Below are positions 32,208 through 45,784 of a DNA stretch of 64,000 nt, in pieces. A program made the position numbers and the translations under genes. The stretch is taken from assembly GCA_019916065.1 (NCBI GenBank), contig CM034241.1:11073223-11137222 (forward strand), in the 5' to 3' direction. The stretch's first letter is position 1. Each line of letters starts with the position of its first letter. This DNA comes from Vitellaria paradoxa (taxonomy: Eukaryota; Streptophyta; Magnoliopsida; Ericales; Sapotaceae). The notes below the pieces were generated by a model. That model ran no database searches. It worked only from the letters and a program-made list of their open reading frames with translations, and was not told the DNA's origin.

Positions 32208-33479
32208 TGACCGTATCTAGAAAGTGCGTCTAAATCAACCCCTAAGTACAAGGGCGTGCGGTGTAGTTTTAACTCATTAAGATCGACGTCAAATCCAAAT
32301 GGAACTATGAGATTGAACATTAAGGTTTTCTAAGTTCTTCTATCTACTGGTTTCGTTATAAAAACAGGAAAAGAAAAAAATAGGCTTTGGGTTTGAAAAG
32401 AGTTGATTAACTAACAACCAAATAAAAATAAATTGCAAAAGCTAAACTAAACTAAAATTCAAAAAATTAAATTACTTCTATTCTAACTAAGAGAAAGCAA
32501 AATATAAAATTAAACTAAACTAAAATAATGAAAGCAAGAAAACTATTTTTAATTCAGATTTAGGATCAAATTCTATTTTTAATTCGTCCAAAAATAATAA
32601 ACCAATTTGAATCAAAAACCTTTACTAGTGATTACAGAGAATGTAGTCAAAGGTTTTCATTTTCGAATGCTTTTGAAATAAATTAAAATAGATTTGAAAA
32701 TAGTAGATCCCTACGCATGGGTTTTCGTAACCCATGCGAAGGGTCTACACCAATCCCATAGATCATCGTAAACTACCCTTCCTTGATTCGTTGAATCAAG
32801 AACTAGGGTTTTACGCTAGCATGATTTTAAATAGAACAAAAACAACCATTGAACACATATTTAATCGATCTACTAAATAAAACGAACAAATCATATCATT
32901 AATTGAAAGAACAAAATACAACGTACTCTGAAAGCAATTCTGCAATGGAGTATTGAACAATAACTGCTGAAACGAAAACAACAACGGCTTCAAAAACATG
33001 TAAAAACATCCCACGAACAATTAAAATCCCTCAAAACTAACTAAAACTCCCTAAGATACGCAGAGAATGTAAGTAAGCTCTCCCTAGGGTCGACCATGTA
33101 GCAAGGGTTATAAAGAAGTTACAAAGAAACCCTAAAAGACGAAATTAAAAATGCGCACGCCCAGCACACTGTGGTTCGGATCGTCTGGCTGGGGGTCTGG
33201 ACCACAAAACCTTTGTTCTTCAAATTCTGCTTCCCGTTTGCTGCTGGTTCTTTGGGGTGGTCCAGAACATCTTAGGGAGGGTTGGAACCACATCATTCCC
33301 TTCATCTTCTAGATCACTTTCATCACCACAATTCTCAAGTATTTCACCCTTTTCCTTGCAATTAAGAAAATAAACATTATAAGTAATAAAATAATGATAA
33401 AACTTCAAAATAAACTACTTAAATGCATCAATTTGTATCAAAATGTGGAGTTTATAATTACATTTTTCAAGTGTAATCA
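32208..33479 (-). mobile_element. Solo LTR of family A, 1,272 bp, with perfect 5-bp TSD
   Basis: On the plus strand it begins TGACCG and ends GTAATCA. The five bases before it (32203-32207) and after it (33480-33484) are both TTATT. Read on the minus strand it matches the LTR at 9655-11148, including the gtagaccc(t)tcgcatgggtt and aaaaccctagttcttgattcaa phrases. No internal sequence remains, so it formed by LTR-LTR recombination. Confidence 0.92.
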
Positions 33480-33484
33480 TTATT

Positions 33485-33989
33485 GATTAATTGATGGTGA
33501 TATATTCAAATATTATTTCATGTGAGAATAAATAATGATTTTAGATATATCGATGATTAAAATTCATTGTGAATTAAATTTGGATTGGATTTTTTCTATT
33601 TATTTATTTAGTCTTCATAAGGCGTGACGTGATGTGTGTGACTTTTTTTTGGTCTTAATAATCAATAAAATTATTAAAAAAAATAATATAATTGTTAAAT
33701 AGTTAAAGGGTATTTAAGGTAGATAAAAATATGAATAGGTAAAATTACGTAATTATGTAGTAGTTATGAAAATATTGCTTTTTAATGCCATTGGAGTATA
33801 AGTAGTTATTGAAAGTTGAAGGATATTATAGTGAAAAGAAAAAGGCTTCACAAAAAAAAAAAAAAAAAAAAAAAAAAAGTTCATAGAAAAAACGTTTCAC
33901 CAAATCTTGGTGTCTACCCTGTAATAGTATTGATTTATAACATACCAAATCAAGTCCTTGTTTCTTAAATATAACTATGTTTTAATTAC
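33485..33989. other. Remainder of the LTR-like insertion and transition to transposase
   Basis: AT-rich DNA with an A-run at about 33850-33878. The phrase aaggcgtgacgtgatgtgtgtgac (33619-33642) may be the 3' edge of the insertion that starts at 30086. No gene. Confidence 0.35.
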
Positions 33990-34143
33990 AAGAAATATTG
34001 AGGCCAATTCAACTTAGATTACTAAGAAATTATCTACGAGGATGGGGGAAAATCCTAATATGAAGTTACCTGCAATAAAATCTGAGTTATCAAGGAAATA
34101 TGAGATTAATGTTGGTTGAATGCAAATTTATAGACCTAAGAGT
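33990..34143 (+). pseudogene. MuDR-type transposase, middle part
   Basis: In one frame this reads ENPNMKLPAIKSELSRKYEINV, then a TGA, then MQIYRPK. It matches the region of plant MuDR transposases in which a helix ending in a K-Y-x-I-x-V motif precedes a Y/W-R-A/P-K motif. It ends at the LTR insertion at 34144 and resumes at 35957 with KVMKEIEGSHKESY, the expected continuation. Confidence 0.65.
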
Positions 34144-35956
34144 TGTCATGCCCCGAATTTCACAACCCAAGTATGTGAACAAAAGAACACACATTACACC
34201 ATTTAATAACTTTCCTCGTTCCACATCAGAGCCATATACACACACTATGGAGCAAAGAAAATAAAATAAATAAACTAAACTTTAAATTTAAATAAATGCC
34301 TTAGTCAAAACTAACTAGGCAACAAAACTCCAAAACTAATCCAAATAATCTCTCAAGATTAAACAATTAATTGTTACCTCATAAACAGAGGTTTATTAAA
34401 ATCCATGAACAATAAATTTTCTAGAGTCTAAAACAATTACATATAAATGATAAATAAAATTTTAATTTTTAAGCTAAGAAGGTCCATCACGTGACTCAAA
34501 TTTATTACCTACATCACAAGCTATAAGGGGTTTAGCACTAATACCACATGTGCTCGAAGCCCTAATAATAATATAAATGCAGTAATGCCCTAACATGCTA
34601 CTAAATGAAACAGTTATGCCAATAAACAATCTCAAACAATAATTTAAATCAATTTATCAATTTATCTTTGTTACAATTAATTGTGCTTAAGCACCACATC
34701 ACATCAAAGAAAACAATTCGATTTCAAGGTACTGCTGCTTGGTTGTCCCGTAGAAACAAGACCCAACCAATATACATTATCCTTCAATGTCTGCTTGGTT
34801 GTCTCGTAGAAACAAGACCCAGCCAATATACACCATCAGTTAGTGTCTGCTTCCTAGACCGAAGTCTTAAGAATATAATATGCCACCCTTAGGCATCTGC
34901 TCGTTCGTAGGTTACTAGCATACTGGAATCGATAACCAACCCCACGCGGGTTTCAGGACTTTCAACCCTTGGGTACGTATTCCCGATATTTTTCAGTACC
35001 CTTTAACCCAAACAAAAACACAACATTTAAATTTTACTTTATTACCACATTAAATATTTTCTTCCTTTTATTCCAAAGTTTGAACTTTATTATACATTAA
35101 TTTACTACAACATTAAGTAACACAATTTAATTACAATAAGTAAACAGTAACAACACCACAAACACATTTATTTATATATATAATTAATGCATTCAAACCT
35201 TTTAAACTATCAAGCAATCAAGTACATTTAATTAAAATACAAAAAAAAAAAATTCATTTAATTCAGGCAACATCACGTCAATCAAGTGATTGATAAAATA
35301 TATATATATATAAATAAATTTACAAAGCTAATGCTCATTAAATGTTTGCCTCAGACCTTCAATTCACGCTGGACGAGAATGAAGGAAAAAAAAAGTTTCA
35401 AACGTCAATAGCCATTAAATATCTGGAAGGCTACGTCATTAATTCCACGTAAGACCAAGCAATTAAAAGCCTCTCTATATCTATACTTATATATATATAT
35501 ATATATATATGTAAAGTACTTAAAGGCTTGCCCCTTACCTCTTTAGTTCAGCAGCGGAGGAAGAGTTCGGCAATGGAAGGAAAAAAAATTAGCCACTGGC
35601 AAAACCATAGTGCAGCTGCTATACATTTTTCTTTTTTTTTCTCTCTCCCTCTCTCTCTCTTTAGGGTTTTATTATAAAATAAATACAGCATATATATATA
35701 TATATATATATATAATAGCAGAATTTTAACTTTAACAAACTTAATTAATTTACTACTCCTCATAAGTTTAGGAAAATTACACCATTTCCCTAAAATTTTA
35801 AATCTTTTCAAATATAACCCAAAATTAATATTTTTAAATACAACTTAAAATTAAATACCAAAATTATAAATTATTAAATTTAAATAACGAAATAAATTCA
35901 CTAAATAAATAAATATATATAATAACTAAATTAAATAAAAAATTCGGGTCATTACA
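34144..35956 (-). mobile_element. Family B solo LTR inside the MuDR transposase
   Basis: It starts TGTCATGCCCCGAATTTC and ends AATTCGGGTCATTACA. It is the inverse of the solo LTR at 53108-55075, with shared internal blocks (tacgtacccaagggttgaaag-type at about 34965 and repeated gaaacaagacccaaccaatata units at 34750-34840). It splits the transposase between RPK and KVMKEIEG. The flanking 5-mers (agagt, ggaaa) do not match, so the edges have mutated or are off by a few bases. (TA)n runs lie at 35487-35511 and 35692-35714. Confidence 0.75.
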
Positions 35957-37076
35957 GGAAAGTAATGAAAGAAATTGAGGGGTCACATAAAGAGAGTTAT
36001 ATAAAACTACCTCCCTATGTAACTAGGATTAGGAGGCGAAGATTCAATTTGATAGGAAACCTGATCAAGTGACCTCTTTGTTCAAAATGTTCTTTATTTT
36101 TGTAGAAGCACAAATATTAGGATTTCTGAAAGATTATCGACCTTTTATTGGAGTAGATGGTTACCCTTTGAGGTGTGCTATTGGTAGCCGTTGGCTTAGA
36201 TGCCAATGGGGTACTTAAGATGTGATTGTTTTTTTAGGAATGGAACAAAATAGAAGAATGATGTTGGACAAGTTTTGTTATAGCGTATTCAGTAAACAGT
36301 TTTACTTAGACTTATACTCTGATATAATCCACCTAATTTTGAATGAGTCAATGTGGACTTCCAAGGTGTTAAGTGACCCCATCCAACCTTCTTAGCTTAA
36401 AAGACAAATTAGAAGTCAAAAAAAAAAAAAAAAGAGGAAAGAGGATGATAAACAAAAACAAAGGTACCAGTTTACAAAGGGAGTGGCATGTATTACTTGC
36501 AAAACATGTGACTATCTTGAACATAATAAAAGGACTTGTCAAATAGCAGATGTCAAAGTAAGTTTATTGTTGTTCTATTATTAGTTCCATCTATGTTAAT
36601 ATGAAAATTTTTGTTGCTCTATTTAATGTGAATTTTTTTTCCCATTTTGAAGAAAAGGAAAACTAGAGGTAGAAGAAGTAAAACTACTGTTGTAGCTAAA
36701 GAATATATTGTTGTTCTCTTATTAGTTCCATCTATGTTAATATGAAAATTTTTGTTGCTCTATTTAATGTGAATTTTTTTTCCATTTTGAAGAAAAGGAA
36801 AACTAGAGGTAGAAGAAGTAAAACTACTGTTGTAGCTAAAGAATATATTATTGCTAGGTAGGATGCTATTTTACTAACTAAGAATATGATGCTAGACAAG
36901 CTGCTACTATACAAGCTGCTTTTACTACTGGCTAAGAAGATGCTGCTACATAAGGTACTTCTACTGCTAGGAATTTTTCTGCTACTATTAGTGGATAACT
37001 TGCATAGTATGTTGCTTCTACCATTGAGAATTTTTTTTGGACTGCTCTTAGGAATTGTTTTTTTATCTTATATGTA
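35957..37076 (+). pseudogene. MuDR-type transposase, catalytic and C-terminal parts
   Basis: Frames read KEIEGSHKESYIKLPPYVTR (35966-36030), FLKDYRPFIGVDGYPL (36120-36170; the first catalytic aspartate of the MULE domain is in VDG) and, frameshifted, VLLVAVGLDANG. The core is then deleted: by 36340 the text is already C-terminal (NESMWTSKVLSDPIQ), followed by a zinc-knuckle CITCKTCDYLEHNKRTC (36492-36542). A lysine-rich tail (KRKTRGRRSKTT) and Ala/Thr-rich repeats end it. Internal deletion, frameshifts and LTR insertions make it non-functional. Confidence 0.7.
36566..36847 (+). repeat. 141-bp tandem duplication of a transposase exon-intron border
   Basis: The block ttagttccatctatgttaat...aactactgttgtagctaaag starts at 36581 and again at 36722, with only a few differences. 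It duplicates an intron end plus the exon coding KRKTRGRRSKTTVVAKEY. Confidence 0.85.
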
Positions 37077-40000
37077 ATTAACAAACCTATATAATTGATG
37101 AGTGCATGAATTTTTTATGGCTAAGGATGTTAGTATAGTTGGTATTAGTTAGTATAGTTAAAATTGAGGCCAACTCAATTTTTTTGGTATATTTGCTGCT
37201 GTTGATAATGACATAGTTAAAGTTACCAAATTGGTTTTTATTGTATTGGCAACTAGGTGTATTGTGGATATATAGTTGTGGGCTGAGTATAGTTTTATGG
37301 GATGATATAGTTGATGTGATATTGATGATGAAATAACTATAAAATGTTTATTTGTTATGTGGACAGTGGGGATATATAACTGATGGTGTAGTTAACATGT
37401 CAATATAAAGAATTCAGTTTTTTTGACAAACTTCTTGTGTTGTGAAATGAATGCAATGTATTCAATTTTTTAGATAAACTAATTGTGCTGTGAAATGAAT
37501 GCAATGAATTAAGGCAATTGTTAATGTGTTGCTGTTGAGCACTGTGTGCAGACATGTAAAAAATTCTCAATGACAAAAAAAATCTTGTTGTTGTAATAAT
37601 TTGAATTTTTTTTCTTAATTAATTAGTTAAGTGTGGTGGTGATATTTATTATAGGAAAAATCTAGAAAATTGAGGATTTAAAAATTTTTGGAATGATAAA
37701 ATTAGTTGGAAAGATTTTCAGATTTAATTTCACTCTATGTGGGAGTTTAATGTAGAATTTCTAAACTTTTATCCAAAAAATTCGTAACCCAATTACCTAC
37801 TTGGTTCAACCCAAGCCCATTAACCTATGGGTCAACCCTTTCTTTGACTCACCTCAACTCACTTCAACTCACTTTATCACTCACTGAGTTAACTCATGAA
37901 TAGTAACTCTCAATTATATCCAGGCAAACTTCATTTTCTTCTATCCATCCTTCTATACATCTCTCACATCTCTCAAATTATTTAGTTAATTAGTCAAAAG
38001 GAAGACCCTACACTAAAGACTTTAAAACACATTTTAAATTATTTGTTTAATTAGTAAAAAAAAAGCAAGCATGATTTAAAGACCTTAAAGCATCTTTTAA
38101 ATTATTTGGTTTATTAGTAAAAAAAAGCAAAGCATAATTCCCAGATCATGCCATCTCCATATATCTCCCCCAATACCTCTCTTAAATTATTTGGTTAGAT
38201 AGTCAAAAAGCAAAGCATGATCTACCTATTGTAGTGGCTTTGAAGCATGGGAAGTGGAGGTTATTTTCTCCACCGACACTTTCTCTACACTCCCATGACT
38301 TCTTATAAATTTGTGTGCCTTCAAAGAGAAAAAAAAAGAGAAAAAAATCATTATTTAGTGTGGTTAGAGATTCGGTGTTGCTTGGAGGAAGAAGAAAGGC
38401 TTGGAACTTTCCAATTGGGTGGCGTTCAAAGCTCAACTCCACCAATATCTTCATTGAGGTAGGATGACGAACCTCCTAAAATATATTTGATGCCTTAAAT
38501 TTTGAAGCTGAAGTATTTTCTGGGTTTGAAGTATGAAATTTGATTGTGATAAAAAAATAATACCCGCATATTGGGGGTAGGGAAGCCGAAACTTTGACTG
38601 ATGTAGCCCAGCATGCTGACAGCTTTCTGTTTGTAACTTCTGATGTGTTTCTAACCCCTAAAACGGTGGAATTAGGCTTCGACTAAAACATAAAAGTTGT
38701 AGCCCTTTAAGTTTTCTTTCCAACCAAAAACGATTTACATCAATCTGATTTGTGAGTCAAAAGTTATGCCTAAAATACTGAGCACGTGTAAAACTGTATC
38801 TTCTGAACAAACTGAATTCAAGGCTGTTTTTGCACATTTAGACCTTAGAATTTTAAAAGTGTAAAACATGAAAGTTTTGGGTCTTAAAGTCTAGTTTCTA
38901 CAGATATAAAGTTTATAGATATCGGAGTTCTGCTCTATTTTATATAAATTTTCTTCTAAGCTACTATCTCTACTTAACCTTTAATTGATGCTTGTTTAGA
39001 TTTTTTTTAGAATATTATGTTTAAAGATTATTTAAATTTCTAATTACCTTCTGTTAGTTATTTTCATGTTAATAATTTCTATTGATGTGTAATTTGTTCA
39101 CAAAGCCTGATATAGTAAAACACTTATACTATTTGATATAATACTGAAGTGGAATGTTAAGTTGATACTACTTAGTTATCTTCCAATTGATATGAAATTA
39201 TTTTAAACTGGATATTATATATTATTTGACACGCTAATATTTATGATAACTGATTTACACAATCAGTTTCATCATGGATAATTGGATGACTTATTCAAAC
39301 TAAATTGGTTAAGTAAAACCAAGTATTTGATAAAATGCCAAACAAAATAATGGACTTATTTTTTCCTCATTTTGTCTTCTTTAAATAAAATTTATTTATT
39401 TTAATTGATTCTTTTAGGCATTGTTTTATCAACCTAGCAAGTTATATAACTATATTTTTATAATTAGGTGAATTTAATGAAATTTATTTAATACTTTTCT
39501 AAACATTAGAATAATTCTATGGACATTTGTGGATATCTTGAAACCGAAAACCTATGATAAGGGTTTGGTTATAAATAAGATGATGATTAGAAATTTATTC
39601 AAATTATTTTGAATAATATTATTCTCCTACTAACTCAAAAGGTTAGAATGTATTAACTTTGTGATCTCACATTGGCTTAATTATTCAAGTGATGTACTAT
39701 ACTATCCAGTTAGAATAAAATAAAAATTATCAATTTTTCTAAAATTAAATATTAGTCCAAAAAGCTATTTATTATCTTTATATTCCATAAAATAATAAAA
39801 TAAACAGGAAAAATAGGCAAAAATCGAGATCACGACCAATGAGGTTCGAACTCGCGACTTCAAATCACAATTAGAGTCGCTCGCCCATTAAGCTGCCAAC
39901 CTCGGTTTAATTAATATACAATTAGAAATAATTTTATTCCTATCAAGGGTAGTACGGCAAACTTGTCAAAGAATTAACTAAAATACTAATTTAAATTCTA

Positions 40001-41505
40001 AATTATTCTAGTTACTTGCTACTTGTTAATTTACATGTAGTACCTACTTTTGTGATAATAATATTGGTGATTATGTTTAATTTTTAATTTATTGTGAATT
40101 ATTTAATTTTGAATTGAGATAAAATACTTAAAGTATACTGCATGTGACTAAATAATCCCATTTAAGATTTATCGCCCGAGAATATTGCCGATTATTATTA
40201 AAAATGTCTTATTTTCATACAAGGTACCCTTGGGAATGTAAAAGGGTGAGAAGAAATTAGGCACTCAGTGCTAAAAATATCTTTGGCAATGGGGTGATGG
40301 GTGGGTAGAAATGGTCTTTTAGATGGAGATGGGAACATATGCATTTTATTTGGGAGATGCTCCATTCTAACCTAGTCAGTCAGGTAGCCGGTTGCGACGG
40401 CTAAGTTTTTGATGGGTGGCACCGTTGGAATGCATTGGATGCGAAGCTCGTAAAGTCACTAGTTCCCAAGGCTGAGGGTAGAGGAGGATAGAAGTATGAT
40501 TACCTTAGGAGGATTTAGATTAAACCCCTTTATCAAATTTTATTATGACTGGCAACCTCTTTTGCTTATGTATGAATGATGTGTTAGAATTATTTAATTA
40601 TATTTAATTCCTTTAGATGAATATTTTATAAAAAGATGTAGAAAAAATATATATATACGAAACTTGTATCGATATGAGGTTTGATCCCGAGACCTTGAAG
40701 ATCTGAATCTAAAATCCCCGCCACTGCGACACCGATTTCATTGTGGTACAAATAACAACATTAAACTATTTGACATGCAAGTAAAATAGTAGTTGCAATG
40801 ACGGTTTCATCGAACCATTGTAAGTATAATTTATATTATTCAGTTGGGATCTATTGAATTAGTTGTTGCATGAACAGTTTGCCACCTAATCACATTCACT
40901 ATATTGGGTCACCTAATACAGTTTAATATTACGACCACTGCATATAGGCACTTAGGAGATTCTGATTACTAGGCTTTAGTAGTTCACCCCTTTGTGAAAT
41001 TTGTTTTTTCAAGATATTAAGCATAGGGATACTGAAGATGAGTTAGAAAAAGATTAATTTCTCTTAAATATTCCACCAGAAGAGTTATCTATTTTTTTTT
41101 CTTGCACAGCACTGGAAGACTTTATTTATTATTGTGGTTTGTAATAATAATTGTTGAATGTTTGTAATCATTAAATTTAGACCTAGTTTGTTTTTATTTG
41201 GTATATAATGTTAATCGCATGATTGGAACACCTAGATGGCTCTGTAATTCTATTTTCTATCTTTATTTTGTACTCTGTGGTTAAACCCTACCAAATGATT
41301 TAGCCTAATGGCTTATAAACATTGGTTGGGATAAACTAGTGATTTTGAATACCTTAAATTTTATTGCGAGTCAACCCCAGTTTGGAGGAAAAATTCGGGG
41401 TGTGACAGCATATTGTTATGATCTTATTTTTATATCCAACAAACAATCCCAAGTCACCCTCGGGCATTCGAGTTATGAAAATCCGGGGCGTGACAGTCGT
41501 GCCAC
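37077..41505. mobile_element. Long LTR-like region, no coding capacity
   Basis: The right part ends in two LTR-type 3' edges of the family B kind, aaaattcggggtgtgaca (about 41390-41407) and aatccggggcgtgaca (about 41483-41498), one probably nested in the other. 38570-38780 carries a stretch commonly seen in plant LTRs (gtagcccagcatgctgaca... and aaagttgtagccctttaagtt). Two tRNA-like segments lie at 39836-39906 and 40668-40745. I cannot place the 5' edge. No gag or pol motif was found, so it may be a large solo LTR or a LARD-type element. Confidence 0.45.
39836..39906 (-). other. tRNA-derived (SINE-like or tRNA pseudogene) segment
   Basis: The minus strand reads ggttggcagcttaatgggcg...gacttcaa-like middle...gcgagttcgaacctc. 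That is an A-box-like and a B-box-like (GAGTTCGAACC) pair at tRNA spacing. The acceptor arms do not pair well and no CCA-ready end is seen, so it is not a working tRNA gene. A second, weaker segment lies at 40668-40745 (B-box-like ggatcaaacct). Confidence 0.45.
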
Positions 41506-44500
41506 TCACAGCTGCTGCTAGGCATTTTAAAGTCTCACTGAAGCTAAGTATATGAGATCCTCAAAAATTATGATACATTTTAAATCTAGGAGCTAACTAA
41601 ACACCATGTAGCTTTACTGTGGATAAACCAAACTTCGAATACATAGGATTTAGTCTTTATAAATCAAGCTTGCAACACTTCAACCTTTGTAATCTTTTAT
41701 CTTAATAGTAGCTTGCAATGCTACCAAAGATTGGTTTACCAAGACTAAACAACCTAGCATTACGTTTAACAACATGACAATGGTAGCATGTTGATAAAAA
41801 AATATGAATGAGATTAAAATATTATTTTGTTCAAATAGAACAAGGAATTCATTTCAACCATTACATAACAATAAGTAAAAACAAATTAGTTTTAAGTAAC
41901 AAATACAATAAATTGTAAGAAGTGGTTCATATATTGAGTACTAAACATTATTTATTCATTAACTTCCTCATATACACGCTATATTATATCTCTATTTCAG
42001 TAATATGAGAAGTATAAGCATTACAACGTTACAGTTTCCTAACATAGCTGCAACTAGAATCAACTTGAGAGTTAATTGGTTTGCCTTCAAATCTTTGAGC
42101 CTATTTGTAATAGCTCTAAAATCATCCTTTACTTTAATAAATTACTAGATTCAAATTATTCATCCACTTTCTCACTTCATTCTGGATAGGCTAAACCATC
42201 AAGCAAAAAGCTACATCATTTGTTAGCGCATCTATAATAAAGCATCTCAGGATTATCGGTTGACTCTAAGATGCCCACAATTACTTTTATTCTACATTTA
42301 CAGTACCGATTTCAGAATGTGTTTTGAACATTACTTGCTTCTATGTTTCTTAAGGATACTACTTCCCCACACCAACAAAATTATTAACTCACTTTTAGCA
42401 ATTTAAATGCATCAAACACATTACCAATTTAAATTCTTTGGCACTCAATAATGATCAAAATATATCAAAAAATCATGTGTTGTATCAACTAATCATATCA
42501 CACAACGTAACAGAAATTAGAAGCCAACTACACTATTTCCTTCACACTTATAATTACAAATAAAGATTCAAGTTCAAACATCTACCATTGACATTGAGAA
42601 GCAAAGAAAGAAAGACTAAAATTACGAATTAATTGTTTAATCGTTATTTTTTGAACAAATCTACTGCAAAGCAAAACCATTAATAGCTATTAAAAAATTT
42701 TCACATTAGCAAAATTTCCAAAGAAATAATTTACTTTTATAAGAAATTTAAATTCCACTTTATCATTTAATCCAGTAAATTACACATAAACAATTAACCT
42801 ACATAATTTTCACATGAGCATTTAGTCAAACGCATTACATGCTTCCCAAATTACATGTAAAAAGTTGAAAACAAAGAAGGGGAACAATGAAAAAGGAAGA
42901 GATGAAGAAGGCCAAAACTAATGGAGAATGAAAAATGAAAAGAAAATAAAAAACAAAAGGGGGAAAACAAATAATGAAAAATAATAGATTTTGAATAATG
43001 AATGGAGAAAATGACAATCTTTAAAATTAGATTAAAAAACTTACCAAAAATATATTCTTCTTTTAGGTTGGAGTAAGATCAAGATCAGTACACTCTTTTT
43101 GTTTCTAACTGGAAATTGACTTATTCATTTCTTACCCCAAGTTGCTGTTGCTAAGGTTTTCTTATTAATCAGATGATTACAGATGGCTTACACTTTGAGA
43201 ATGAAAGAATAATTTGTCATTTTTTGTCCTTTTACATACGCATAAAAAGATAAAAATGGATAATGTTATACTATTAATTACTGATGTTAATATATTCTAT
43301 CAATTTCATAATATCAGGTTAATGGAAGGATTTTTATGTCCAATCTTTAAGGCATAAGGGAGGCTCTTGTAAGATCTAAATGATTAGGGGAGATCCCTGT
43401 AATTTTCATAATATTTAGTGGAGGTAAGTTTAATTTACTCTAAAAATTTTAGTGGTTACCTATTCTTTTCCTGCTGTGTTCTAAAATTTCACTTGGATCC
43501 ATAATTAAGATTTTTCATATCTACACATAGATACAATATTTTTTTTTTAAAATAGATACTTGCAGCATTACCTAATCAAAGCCATTTTGTCAGGTTATAA
43601 GGGCATTTTGGTTAATTGATGTCTAATAGGCAATGGATTTTTAAGCTAAAATTAACGTCTTTTTGGTGATTTTTTTTCCAAAGTTAATGATATGGAGTCA
43701 AATTTCGAGTAGAGAGTGAAATGTAAAGTTTTTTTCATCACATTCTCACATGCATCTTTCATCAATTATCTGTATGTAATATAAGATGAATCTAAGAGGT
43801 GTTTTTGATTACATCGAGGCAGTCAAATTCAAATCAGAATTGAATACGAATAAAAAGGTTGAAAAAAAAAAACATATTTTTCACCATTCAAACAACTCTT
43901 TGAATCATTCGAACGTAAGATGGTCGAGAACGAATTCGATGGTCTTAACTTAGTTTCGTTCGAGCATTGTTGAAGTTGTTTGAAATGCTATTGCATTTTT
44001 AAACTTTCCAATAAAATTTAGGTGCTTTTTCTTAGCTTCTTTTGCAAAGTTTTGAATCCAAATTAACAATATTATTCTAGGTAGTTTGTTTCAACTATTG
44101 ATCATTTATTTTCAAGGAAAGTTTCATTGTATTTTTTTAGGAAAAGTAATTCTAAAAAGTTTGAAATTTTTCTATTTTAATTGGAACTTTAGGAATAGAT
44201 TGAGAAGGATTTCCTAATCATATTAGGAATTATATTAGGTTTAAGATTTCTTTATTTTTTATATAAAATTGTAATTAATAGAGACTTATTAAGTTTATTA
44301 AATTCATTAATTTCGATTGAGATATGTGTAACTTTGTGTTCTTGTGTCTTTTATGGATTCATAACTTTATTTTCATAACTTTATTGCTGTAATATTAAAT
44401 TGGAACATTATTGGCTTAATATAAAATTGGATAACTTTATACTAAATAAAAACACATACTACATATATGATAATAATTCTTCTTCTTAATTTTTTTTTAT

Positions 44501-45784
44501 TTGATGCTTTTTTTAATTCTTATAAATTAATTTTAATATAAGAAGTTAGAAAGAGTAGTTGAGAGAAGTTAGGAGGAGTTGGGTATTTATAGAATTAACA
44601 AATTGCATGGAGTTCAAAAAATAAAAATAGACACCAAAATTGAATTTCCCTCATATTAGTATTAATTAATATATTTATGATTGGGCATTGTATATATTTG
44701 GGTTAGATACACATGCTCACACAGTTATATATAATTTTGGTTATATAATTATCAAGTGAATTTGATTTATTTTAATAATCTATAGTGATGGCTTTATTGA
44801 CTTTGAACCTAAATTGTGAATCTTAGTGAATAAAAACAAAAATTATGAAGGTTAGTTTGATAATCAATATCAATTGAATGTTTAAATAATGAAAAAATAA
44901 GCAAGTTAGCATATTTTAATGCAAGTTATATTAAATAATAATATTGTATTAAATCATAAAATTTTTAAATATTTATATTTTTATATGGATATTTTTGGTT
45001 AAATTTATGTATTAAATTATAGTATTTGTAGGTTTTTTTATGATTGTATGAGGATAATTTTGTCCAAAAAAATTTAATTTATTAAATCATTAGAGTTTTA
45101 AGGTATTTGTAATTTTTATGAGCATTTTTTGGTAAAAAAAAATTATGTATCAAATCATGCGGTGTTTTTAGGTACTTATAATTTTTATGAGGACATTTTT
45201 TGTTCAAAAAATATTTTCAAGTATTCATTATTTTATATTTTATTCAATTAAAATAAATAATTAAATTAAATCATAGAAATTCTTAAATATTAATGATTTT
45301 TACGAGGATATTATTGATCTAGTAGTTTGAGCATTCACTACTACACCAAGCAATAGCATACATATCTTTGGATAAGAGGACTTTAATATGCATGTATTTA
45401 GGCTTGTAAATGGGTCCTTATTAGACTGGGTTGGGGCGGACTCAGCTTTAGACTCGAACACAATTCTGTTAAGAAAATTATAGAATTAGACTTGAATGAG
45501 AGTTGTCGTATATATTTATATTTAAATTCGTTAAGTATTCGTGGTAATTAAGTTCAGGTCCTAATCTAGTAAATAGATGTGAAATTATATTTGTATCTGT
45601 TTAATTGGATTAAGTGTAGATTGAATTTGGGTCTAGACTCAGGTAATTGATAGATCTACATACATTTGTAACAATTTATTTTCTATAAAAACACTCCCGA
45701 TTTACCCATTACTATGCGATTCATTAAGGATTGTAATAAACTGATGCGGGTTTCAGGTTACAAAAAATATATATATTATATTTA
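41506..45784. other. AT-rich intergenic DNA
   Basis: No gene is seen on either strand; the few short frames lack codon structure or motifs. 43262-43443 is an inverse copy of the dispersed gtaaattacactta MITE family. 42860-43010 is A/G-rich. 44900-45330 has repeated phrases of the type aaatcat(a)ga..ttttaggta.ttataatttttatgagga, a degenerate repeat of about 70 bp. Confidence 0.5.

Noticed and set aside
34139..35961. Target duplication of the solo LTR in the transposase
   Set aside because: The 5-mers agagt and ggaaa do not match, so no TSD is claimed for this copy.
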